DNA of 5,725 nucleotides from Bacillota bacterium (GTDB taxonomy: Bacteria; Bacillota; Bacilli; Bacillales_B; DSM-18226). Below, one piece after another: positions 1 through 5,591 of the stretch. The DNA lies in the NCBI GenBank assembly GCA_021821235.1, contig JAKACS010000247.1, positions 1-5,725 of the forward strand, written 5' to 3'. A model generated the notes under the pieces. The model was not told where the DNA came from. It made no database searches and saw nothing but the letters and a program-made list of their open reading frames with translations. A program made the translations under genes and the position numbers. Each line of letters starts with the position of its first letter. The stretch's first letter is position 1.

Positions 1-61
1 AAATTTTGCAAGGCTTAGTCTGCAAAAATGACAGAAAGATAAAATTACCATTTCAATCAAT

Positions 62-91
62 TTGATAGAAAGTGCTCCTGCATGGTATAAG
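62..91 (+). promoter_or_regulatory. Candidate sigma-A promoter for dus
   Basis: A TTGATA hexamer at 62-67 (5 of 6 to TTGACA) is followed after 18 bases by TATAAG at 86-91 (5 of 6 to TATAAT). A TG one base before the -10 (83-84) makes it an extended -10 element. Transcription would start near 97-98 and give a leader of about 72 bases before the dus start codon. The left arm of a 9-bp inverted repeat lies in the spacer and the right arm lies just after the predicted start site, so the promoter may be under operator control. The call rests on motif match only. Confidence 0.45.
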
Positions 92-121
92 TGTAAAAGG
101 ACTAGGAGCACTCTGCTTTTT
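71..121 (+). terminator. 9-bp inverted repeat with downstream T run (terminator or operator)
   Basis: AGTGCTCCT at 71-79 is perfectly complementary to AGGAGCACT at 104-112, with 24 bases between. A run of five T starts four bases after the right arm (117-121). It could be the terminator of a gene lying left of the window. The large loop and the CTGC gap before the T run are atypical for a rho-independent terminator. Because a good promoter is interleaved with the two arms, a two-site operator is an equally fair reading. The arm centres are 33 bp apart, about three helical turns. Confidence 0.4.
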
Positions 122-169
122 GATTTTGGGGTCAAATATTAGAATATCCCTGAGAGGAATGGAACAAGG

Positions 170-1138
170 ATGATAGAAAATTTCTGGCGTGCTTTGCCAC
201 GGCCTTTTTTTATACTGGCACCAATGGAGGAAGTGACGGATGTCGTTTTTCGCCATGTGGTGAGTGAGGCAGCGAGACCTGATGTTTTTTTTACAGAGTT
301 TACAAACTCGGATAGTTATTGTCATCCGCAGGGGATCCAGAGCGTGCGCGGCCGTTTGACTTTTACCGAGGATGAACAGCCAATTGTCGCTCATATCTGG
401 GGAGATAAGCCTGAATACTTTCGGCAAATGAGCATTGGGATGGCGGAAATGGGCTTTAAAGGGTTGGATATCAATATGGGCTGTCCAGTACCAAATGTGA
501 CACAGAACGGGAAGGGTAGCGGCCTGATTCGTCGTCCGGATGTGGCAGCAGAATTAATTCAGGCTGCAAAGGCAGGCGGTTTGCCGGTAAGTGTTAAGAC
601 AAGGCTTGGGTTCACGGAAGTAGACGAATGGCAGGCTTGGCTGAAACACATCCTTGAACAAAACATTGCTAATCTGTCGATTCATCTGCGCACAAAGGAG
701 GAAATGAGCAAAGTGCCTGCGCATTGGGAGCTGATTCCGGAAATTAAGAAACTGCGCGACGAGGTGGCGCCTGATACCCTTTTAACGATCAATGGAGACA
801 TACCTGACCGTCAAACTGGCTTAAAGCTAGTGGATCAATATGGTGTTGATGGGGTAATGATCGGACGCGGCATTTTCCACAATCCATTTGCCTTTGAAAG
901 CGAGAAGAAGGAACATAGCACGGTGGAACTGCTCGATCTCCTAAGCTTGCATATGGATCTCCATGATGAATACTCTCATTTAGAACTGCGGCCGTTCACC
1001 GCACTTCACCGCTTTTTCAAAATCTATGTCAAAGGATTCCGTGGAGCAAGCGAGTTGAGGAATCAATTAATGAACACGAAGTCGACAAATGAAGTGCGTG
1101 AATTGCTTGGTAAGTTTGCGTCAAAGAATCTGGATTAG
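170..1138 (+). CDS. dus: tRNA-dihydrouridine synthase (DusB/YfjN type)
   Basis: This 322-residue flavoenzyme would reduce uridines in the D-loop of tRNA to dihydrouridine in the cytoplasm, using FMN and NADPH. The N-terminal TIM-barrel carries the family signatures in order: LAPMEEVTD near residues 16-24; DINMGCPVP around 100-108, with Cys105 as the expected catalytic acid; SVKTR at 141-145 with the FMN-contacting Lys143; IHLRT at 171-175; NGD at 208-210; and GRG-x4-P at 232-239 for the flavin phosphate. A helical C-terminal domain (about 250-322) fits the tRNA-binding region. Length is normal for the family. The ATG at 170 is the first possible start after the in-frame stop at 140; its Shine-Dalgarno GAGAGG (152-157) sits 12 bases upstream, slightly far. 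The gene appears to be transcribed alone. From memory it resembles B. subtilis YfjN (Dus1), the paralogue of YacF. Which uridine it modifies cannot be read from sequence. Confidence 0.95.
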   Translation: MIENFWRALPRPFFILAPMEEVTDVVFRHVVSEAARPDVFFTEFTNSDSYCHPQGIQSVRGRLTFTEDEQPIVAHIWGDKPEYFRQMSIGMAEMGFKGLDINMGCPVPNVTQNGKGSGLIRRPDVAAELIQAAKAGGLPVSVKTRLGFTEVDEWQAWLKHILEQNIANLSIHLRTKEEMSKVPAHWELIPEIKKLRDEVAPDTLLTINGDIPDRQTGLKLVDQYGVDGVMIGRGIFHNPFAFESEKKEHSTVELLDLLSLHMDLHDEYSHLELRPFTALHRFFKIYVKGFRGASELRNQLMNTKSTNEVRELLGKFASKNLD

Positions 1139-1156
1139 TGGCAAAATAAACGAATG

Positions 1157-1188
1157 GGCGGAATCAGATGACATGGTTCCGTCTTTTT
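1157..1188 (+). terminator. Rho-independent terminator after dus
   Basis: GGCGGAATCA (1157-1166) pairs with TGGTTCCGTC (1174-1183) over 10 bp including two G-U pairs, with a 7-base loop. Five T follow directly at 1184-1188. It begins 18 bases after the dus stop codon. It separates dus from the downstream sugar-transport operon, so the latter needs its own promoter. Confidence 0.85.
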
Positions 1189-1235
1189 GCGTAAAAAAGA
1201 TAAAAAAATACTTAAGATGATAAAAGATTACTCTA

Positions 1236-1249
1236 TGTTAACGCTTTCA
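1236..1249 (+). promoter_or_regulatory. cre box (CcpA catabolite-repression site)
   Basis: TGTTAACGCTTTCA matches the Bacillus cre consensus TGWNANCGNTNWCA at every defined position. The surrounding 24 bases (1231-1254) form a wider imperfect palindrome centred on the CG, with CTCT at the left end and AGAG at the right, as expected for a LacI-family operator. It lies 65 bases upstream of the chvE start and overlaps the candidate promoter elements. CcpA with HPr-Ser-P would therefore block initiation when preferred sugars are present. The match is seen directly; the regulation is inferred from the known role of such sites. Confidence 0.8.
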
Positions 1250-1272
1250 AAGAGGATGTTCCGCTATATGAT
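1244..1272 (+). promoter_or_regulatory. Candidate promoter of the chvE-mmsA-mmsB operon
   Basis: TATGAT at 1267-1272 (5 of 6 to the -10 consensus) is preceded after 17 bases by a weak -35, CTTTCA (1244-1249, 3 of 6), which overlaps the cre box. A competing reading is TTAAGA (1212-1217), 16 bases, TATGTT (1234-1239). In that case the A-rich tract at 1191-1210 would be a well-placed UP element and cre would cover the -10 and start site. Sequence alone does not decide between them. Either places cre where it would repress. Confidence 0.4.
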
Positions 1273-1314
1273 GGAAATGTAGTAAATCAATTTCAACTAT
1301 AGGGGGAAATAGTA

Positions 1315-2424
1315 GTGAAAAAAACTTGGAAGTTATTTTCTATTTTCATCGTTATGACCGTGCTGACTGGAATGTTGGCCGCGTGCAGTGGAACAACTGG
1401 CGGAAGCAGTAAAGTAAGTGTAGGCATTGTTCTTCCGACAAAGGATGAGCCGAGATGGGTGCAGGATGAGCAACGCTTTAAAGATGCTTTAGCTAATTCA
1501 GATTACACAACAGAAATTTTGTTCAGCCAAGGGTCTTCGGCAAAGGAAAAAGAAAATGTAGAAACTTTGCTTAACAAAGGGATCCAAGTATTAATTATTG
1601 CTCCACATGATGGTGCTGCAGCTGGTGCAGCGGTTGAAGCAGCGAAAAAAGAAGGCGTAACCGTTATTTCTTATGATCGTTTAATTACAGAGACAGATGC
1701 AGTCGATTATTATGTAACGTTTGATAGTTTGGCAGTAGGTGCTGCACAAGGTCAATACTTACTAGATAGTGTAAAAGGCACGAACGTCCCGTTATACCTT
1801 TATGCTGGTGCTTCATCTGATAACAATGCATTTTTATTTTTTGAAGGTGCCTGGAAAGTTCTTCAGCCAAAAATTGCAGATGGCACTTTTGTAATCGCTA
1901 ACTCTACAGAAGCAGAAGCATTAAAAGATAAGCAAGAACTTACTCGTGATGAGTTAGGAAAAATTTTGGGGCAGGTTACAACAAACTGGGATCCAAACGA
2001 AGCAAAAAATAAAGCGCAAACACACTTAACAGCAGCTGGAGCGGATTTAAAAGGGGATGTAGCAGTCTTAGCTCCAAACGATGGAACCGCTCGTTCTATT
2101 GCTGATGTTTTCGGAACAGACTCTGACATTTCGAGTTTCGTAATAACTGGTCAAGATGCCGAGAAAGCTTCCGTTCAATACATCCTTGATGGCAAGCAAT
2201 CTATGACAGTATTTAAAGATGTTCGAACACTAGTTGCAGACGCAATGGGTATGGCGATCGACATTTTAGATAAAAAAACACCAACTACAACTGGATCTTA
2301 CAATAATGGGAAAGTCGATGTAAAAGCGAAACAAACAAACGTGATCGTCGTAGACAAAGAGAATGTTAAGAAAGAATTAATTGATTCAGAATACTATAAA
2401 GCCAGTGAATTTAAAGGACTGTAA
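1315..2424 (+). CDS. chvE: Monosaccharide ABC transporter substrate-binding lipoprotein (ChvE-like)
   Basis: This is a 369-residue periplasmic-binding-protein-like sugar receptor (type I fold) that would be tethered to the outer face of the cytoplasmic membrane and deliver sugar to the MmsAB-type complex. A positively charged start (MKK), a hydrophobic segment at about 7-23 and the lipobox LAAC (21-24) predict cleavage and lipidation at Cys24. A Ser/Gly/Thr-rich linker follows. The mature part has ChvE-family features: PTKDEPRWVQDEQRF at 41-55, IIAPHDG at 94-100, ISYDRLI at 118-124, APNDG at 253-257 and GQDAE at 279-283. The start is GTG, supported by AGGGGG (1301-1306) eight bases upstream. 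ChvE of Agrobacterium binds several aldoses (such as glucose, galactose, arabinose, xylose). The exact ligand here is unknown, and a XylF-like xylose receptor is the nearest alternative. First gene of the operon, under the cre box. Confidence 0.9.
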   Translation: MKKTWKLFSIFIVMTVLTGMLAACSGTTGGSSKVSVGIVLPTKDEPRWVQDEQRFKDALANSDYTTEILFSQGSSAKEKENVETLLNKGIQVLIIAPHDGAAAGAAVEAAKKEGVTVISYDRLITETDAVDYYVTFDSLAVGAAQGQYLLDSVKGTNVPLYLYAGASSDNNAFLFFEGAWKVLQPKIADGTFVIANSTEAEALKDKQELTRDELGKILGQVTTNWDPNEAKNKAQTHLTAAGADLKGDVAVLAPNDGTARSIADVFGTDSDISSFVITGQDAEKASVQYILDGKQSMTVFKDVRTLVADAMGMAIDILDKKTPTTTGSYNNGKVDVKAKQTNVIVVDKENVKKELIDSEYYKASEFKGL

Positions 2425-2431
2425 AAAATAA

Positions 2432-2471
2432 AACTACGTGATCGCATTCAATTAGATGCGGTCACGTAGTT
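2432..2471 (+). promoter_or_regulatory. Intercistronic stem-loop between chvE and mmsA
   Basis: The 16-base arms at 2432-2447 and 2456-2471 pair completely apart from one G-U wobble, around an 8-base loop. The hairpin starts 7 bases after the chvE stop and ends 31 bases before the mmsA start. No T run follows (ATTATAGC), so it is not a standard strong terminator. Hairpins at this place in binding-protein operons commonly protect the upstream message from 3' exonucleases or partly terminate transcription, which raises the receptor-to-transporter ratio. That role is inferred here. Confidence 0.75.
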
Positions 2472-2502
2472 ATTATAGCTGTATTGGTTGGAGGGAATGA
2501 AG

Positions 2503-4023
2503 ATGAGCGAATATATTCTGGAGATGAAGCAAATTTCAAAGGAATTTACAGGAGTTAAAGCGCTCGACAATGTCAATTTTAAAGTGAAGAAGGGTGAAAT
2601 TCACTGCCTGGTTGGAGAAAACGGGGCGGGAAAATCGACTCTGATGAAAGTGCTTAGCGGGGTTTATCCTTACGGGACGTATGAAGGGGAAATTGTCTAC
2701 GAGGGGAAGGTACAGCAATTTCATAAGATTAACGATAGTGTAAATACAGGTATCGTGATCATTTACCAGGAGCTAGCTCTGTTTCCTGATCTCACCGTGT
2801 ATGAAAATATATTCACTGGCAATGAGATCAAGCAAGGGGCTTTGATTGACTGGAATGAGACGATTGTGGAAGCAAAAAAAATGCTTGAAAAGGTTAACCT
2901 CGACGTTAACCCGGAAACACTTGTTAAAGACTTGGGAGTAGGGAAACGACAGTTAATTGAAATTGCCAAAGCGCTAAGCAAAGACGTAAAACTTCTTATA
3001 CTCGATGAACCTACTGCAGCTTTAAATGAGGATGACAGTGAAAATTTATTAAAGCTGCTGAAAGAACTAAAGAAACAAGGGATTACCTGCATCATGATCT
3101 CACATAAGCTGAAGGAAGTCATTACGATAGCAGATAGTGCGACTGTCATTCGTGATGGACAAACAATCAGAACCTTGGATGCTTCAAAGGGAGAGATAAC
3201 AGAAAACACCATTATCAAAAATATGGTTGGAAGAGAAATTCAAGATATCTATCCAAAACGGGTGAAGAATTCCCATGATGAAAAAGTACTAGAGTTAAAG
3301 AATTGGTCTGCCTATGACCAAAAGCTTGGCAGACATGTAGTGAAGAATGCGAATTTACATGTTAAAAAAGGTGAAATCATTGGTTTGGCAGGCTTAATGG
3401 GCTCTGGTCGAACGGAACTTGCCCTTAGTATCTTTGGAAACGCGAAAGCTTATAAACTGCAAGGTGACTTACTGTTAGATGGAATGCCAAAAGCGTTCAA
3501 TCATCCGAGTGAGGCAATTAAAGCTGGGATTGCGTATGTAACCGAGGACCGCAAAGGGGATGGGTTGTTTTTACTGCAAGATATTAAAAGCAATATTTCT
3601 GCCGCGAATTTACAAAGAATTTCTGCCAATGGAGTAATCAATGAGAATGAAGAGATAAAAGTAGCAGATCGCTATAAAACTTCATTACACATTAAAGCAA
3701 CTTCTTTAGAACAGCTTGTTGGCAAATTAAGTGGCGGGAACCAACAAAAGGTTTCGCTCGGCAAGTGGCTGTTTGTTGGCCCTAAACTCCTAATATTAGA
3801 TGAGCCTACCCGAGGGATTGACGTAGGCGCTAAATTTGAAATTTACACGGTGATGAACAAGCTGATTGAAGAGGGAATGAGTATTCTCATGATTTCTTCT
3901 GAGCTTGGCGAAGTATTGGGAATGAGTGACAGAGTTTATGTCATGGGCGAAGGAGAAATCAAAGGCGAATTGCCAATAGAAAACGCCGACCAAGAAAAAA
4001 TAATGCAACTTGCAACACAATAG
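2503..4023 (+). CDS. mmsA: Monosaccharide ABC transporter ATP-binding protein (MmsA/GguA-like)
   Basis: This 506-residue cytoplasmic ATPase has two fused nucleotide-binding domains, as in the RbsA/XylG/MglA sugar-importer family, and would drive uptake through the downstream permease. Domain 1 (about 1-245) has Walker A GENGAGKST (38-46), Q-loop Gln89, a degenerate signature LGVGKRQ (144-150), Walker B LLILDEP (164-170) and H-loop His201. Domain 2 (about 262-500) has a degenerate Walker A GLMGSGRTE (297-305, Arg for Lys), a canonical signature LSGGNQQK (409-416), Walker B LLILDEP (429-435) and Ser instead of the H-loop His (ISSEL, 464-468). This asymmetry is normal for the family and implies one main catalytic site, made by Walker A/B of domain 1 and the signature of domain 2. 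The segment YEGEIVYEGKVQQFHKINDS (60-79) is typical of MmsA/GguA. I chose ATG 2503: GGAGG at 2490-2494 lies eight bases upstream. TTG 2488 and ATG 2497 sit on or too near that site. Confidence 0.93.
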   Translation: MSEYILEMKQISKEFTGVKALDNVNFKVKKGEIHCLVGENGAGKSTLMKVLSGVYPYGTYEGEIVYEGKVQQFHKINDSVNTGIVIIYQELALFPDLTVYENIFTGNEIKQGALIDWNETIVEAKKMLEKVNLDVNPETLVKDLGVGKRQLIEIAKALSKDVKLLILDEPTAALNEDDSENLLKLLKELKKQGITCIMISHKLKEVITIADSATVIRDGQTIRTLDASKGEITENTIIKNMVGREIQDIYPKRVKNSHDEKVLELKNWSAYDQKLGRHVVKNANLHVKKGEIIGLAGLMGSGRTELALSIFGNAKAYKLQGDLLLDGMPKAFNHPSEAIKAGIAYVTEDRKGDGLFLLQDIKSNISAANLQRISANGVINENEEIKVADRYKTSLHIKATSLEQLVGKLSGGNQQKVSLGKWLFVGPKLLILDEPTRGIDVGAKFEIYTVMNKLIEEGMSILMISSELGEVLGMSDRVYVMGEGEIKGELPIENADQEKIMQLATQ

Positions 4024-4035
4024 GAGGTTAAACCA

Positions 4036-5211
4036 ATGACTTTAATAAACGACTTAAAAACGTTAATCAGTAAAAACATTCGTGATTATGGGATGTATAT
4101 TGCCTTATTGGTGATTTTTCTCATATTTACCATATTAACGAATGGATTGTTTATTTCTTCTCGAAATATTAGTAACCTACTAGATTCTGCCGGCTATATT
4201 GCGGTTTTGGCTGTCGGAGTTATGCTGGTCATTGTCATTCGTCATATTGACTTATCGATTGGATTTTTAGCGGGTTTCCTTGGAGCGATAGCGGCGATTT
4301 TACTCATGCAGTATCATCTGCCTGTATACATTGTGCTTCCGATCATTTTAATTCTTGGTACGATTGCTGGTTTATTTACAGGCTTTCTTGTAGCAAAAGT
4401 AGGGATCCCAGCTTTTGTTGCAACATTGGCAGGCTGGTTGATTTATCGCGGTGCGATTCTTCAAGTAACAGAAAAGACTGGAACCATCATCGTTCAAAAT
4501 GATGCTTTTAATGCAATTGGGAATGGCTATATTCCCTCTATTGTGCAAATTAACGGGCTTCACTTGCTATCTTTATTAATTGGTGTACTTGGAATAATCC
4601 TTTACAATTTTAGTGCAGTCTCCACTCGCCGAAACAAAATGAAGTATAATTTTGAAGTAGTTTCCAAGCAGATTTTCATTTTACAGCTTGTATTCGTTTC
4701 GGCTATCATTGCTGCAATCACTTGGATCTTAGCTGGCTATAATGGCTTCTCTTGGACAGTGATAATTATCTTATTAGTCGTGCTTGTCTATCATTTCCTG
4801 ACAACAAAGACGGTAATGGGAAGACATATTTATGCGGTCGGAAGCAATCCAGAAGCTGCTCATTTAAGCGGAATTAACGTGAACAAGATTACGCTCATTG
4901 TATTTGGTTCAATGGGTTTGCTATCCGCTTTATCAGGTATTCTATTTACCTCACGCCTTCAGTCGGCAACAACGACTGCTGGAACACTGTTTGAACTAGA
5001 TGCCATCGCAGCTGCCTATGTTGGTGGTGTATCTGCTGCAGGTGGAGTAGGGAAAGTAACAGGAGCGATCATCGGAGCGATTGTAATGGCCTCCTTAACG
5101 AGCGGAATGAACTTGCTCGGTGTAGGGATTTCTTATCAATATATGATTAAAGGCGGCGTATTAGCCTTAGCGGTAATCTTCGACGTAATCACAAGAAGAA
5201 AAGGAAACTAA
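4036..5211 (+). CDS. mmsB: Monosaccharide ABC transporter permease (MmsB/GguB-like)
   Basis: This 391-residue membrane protein of the RbsC/XylH permease family would form the sugar channel. It has roughly ten hydrophobic segments, for example about 20-36, 53-69, 74-92, 97-120, 176-191, 214-233, 239-255, 285-304, 322-356 and 372-384. Family marks are IDLSIG (71-76) and the cytoplasmic loop GRHIYAVGSNPEAAHLSGI (262-280), which contacts the ATPase, plus GGVLALAVIFDV near the C-terminus. The polar stretch at 196-212 and the extra helix after it give the ~390-residue length typical of MmsB/XylH, longer than RbsC. The C-terminus ends in basic residues (RRKGN). The Shine-Dalgarno GGAGG (4023-4027) overlaps the last base of the mmsA stop codon and lies eight bases before ATG 4036. 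The 12-base gap indicates tight co-transcription and probable translational coupling. It is the last gene of the operon. Confidence 0.93.
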   Translation: MTLINDLKTLISKNIRDYGMYIALLVIFLIFTILTNGLFISSRNISNLLDSAGYIAVLAVGVMLVIVIRHIDLSIGFLAGFLGAIAAILLMQYHLPVYIVLPIILILGTIAGLFTGFLVAKVGIPAFVATLAGWLIYRGAILQVTEKTGTIIVQNDAFNAIGNGYIPSIVQINGLHLLSLLIGVLGIILYNFSAVSTRRNKMKYNFEVVSKQIFILQLVFVSAIIAAITWILAGYNGFSWTVIIILLVVLVYHFLTTKTVMGRHIYAVGSNPEAAHLSGINVNKITLIVFGSMGLLSALSGILFTSRLQSATTTAGTLFELDAIAAAYVGGVSAAGGVGKVTGAIIGAIVMASLTSGMNLLGVGISYQYMIKGGVLALAVIFDVITRRKGN

Positions 5212-5225
5212 TCGCCTCTTTTTAC

Positions 5226-5259
5226 AGGCTTTCACCAAGATCATTGGGGAAGCCTTTTT
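5226..5259 (+). terminator. Rho-independent terminator of the transport operon
   Basis: AGGCTTTC (5226-5233) pairs with GGAAGCCT (5248-5255), and CCAA (5235-5238) with TTGG (5244-5247), with one bulged A and a 5-base loop GATCA. A T run (5255-5259) follows, then CCCTTTT. It starts 15 bases after the mmsB stop and closes the operon. Confidence 0.88.
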
Positions 5260-5323
5260 CCCTTTTACAGTACCAACGCCAAGGAATCTATCCGACGGAG
5301 GGAAATCCGCGTCTTTTAGGGCT

Positions 5324-5586
5324 AGGAGTCTGTTCGATAAAAATTTTTTAGCGTTTAGTTATGCAAGAATGCTTTCTATTCATCCGTTTTATTGTATGAA
5401 AACATTCATCGAGTCGCTTGTCTAGCTATGGCTCCTAACTCCTCAAGACGCTTCGGTCCTCCAATGAAGTCAAAGGACGACTTCATCAGTCGGACCACTG
5501 AGGCACAGGATGTGCAGACCATGCCATCAGCGTTACAATACATTTCCATTGTACTATGTTAAAAAATAATAGGTTCTGAGGAGTCT
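5324..5586. repeat. 8-bp direct repeats flanking a 247-bp segment
   Basis: AGGAGTCT occurs exactly at 5324-5331 and 5579-5586. Just inside, eleven bases in from each copy, ATTTTTTA appears in inverted orientation, like weak terminal inverted repeats. The layout resembles a small insertion (MITE-like) with a target duplication. An 8-bp direct repeat in ~500 bases is expected by chance about twice, and the inner repeat is AT-rich, so support is weak. Confidence 0.22.
5420..5519. repeat. Nested hairpin, probable dispersed Bacillaceae intergenic repeat
   Basis: Complementary blocks nest in order: GTCT (5420-5423) with AGAC (5516-5519); CCTCA (5441-5445) with TGAGG (5499-5503); GGTCC (5455-5459) with GGACC (5492-5496); and ATGAAGTC (5464-5471) with GACTTCAT (5479-5486) around the loop AAAGGAC. 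A small side hairpin GCACA/TGTGC (5503-5507 with 5511-5515) lies inside the outer pair. The wording 'TTGTCTAGCT ... CGCTTCGGTCCTCC' is like repeats I remember between genes in many Bacillus-type genomes, usually as a long degenerate palindrome. That memory was not checked. It could be a mobile palindromic element or a structured RNA. Strand is undetermined. Confidence 0.6.
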
Positions 5587-5591
5587 ACGAA

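Larger units (their letters stand above)
5260..5591. other. Gene-free intergenic stretch rich in inverted repeats
   Basis: No open frame with a convincing start lies here. The stretch holds a weak hairpin CGGA/TCCG near 5296-5309 followed by TTTT after a short gap; a 10-base-arm hairpin with one mismatch (5367-5376 with 5398-5407, 21-base loop); the long nested hairpin listed separately; and a perfect 6-bp hairpin TACAAT/ATTGTA (5534-5539 with 5548-5553). The density of palindromes points to repeat-derived or structured sequence rather than coding sequence. Confidence 0.6.

Noticed and set aside
3..65. Open frame from the left edge ending at TGA 63-65 (20 codons, ...LPFQSI), possibly the tail of an upstream gene
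   Set aside because: Too short and not recognisable; the other two forward frames also stop within 31 bases, and nothing distinguishes this one as coding.
128..150. GGG...CCC with repeated AATAT in the dus leader, a possible hairpin
   Set aside because: The pairing is asymmetric, with a five-base bulge and a short AT stem; too weak to call a riboswitch or attenuator.
159..173. Four-codon open frame ATG GAA CAA GGA TGA overlapping the dus start as ATGA
   Set aside because: The nearest Shine-Dalgarno is only one base upstream of this ATG, so initiation there is unlikely; probably chance.
53..427. 124-residue minus-strand open frame across the dus start
   Set aside because: It lies antisense to the conserved N-terminal barrel of dus and over the dus promoter, and has no recognisable domain; a shadow frame.
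1274..1295. GGAAAT...ATTTC imperfect inverted repeat between the candidate promoter and the chvE Shine-Dalgarno, a possible second operator
   Set aside because: Arms are only five to six bases and AT-rich with a long gap; no match to a known sugar-regulator box.
2488..2502. Longer mmsA start at TTG 2488 or ATG 2497
   Set aside because: The TTG overlaps the Shine-Dalgarno GGAGG (2490-2494) and the ATG at 2497 is only two bases from it; ATG 2503 has ideal eight-base spacing and family-like N-terminus.
2763..3218. 151-residue minus-strand open frame
   Set aside because: Antisense to the Walker B and signature region of mmsA; serine- and phenylalanine-rich composition is typical of a reverse-complement shadow.
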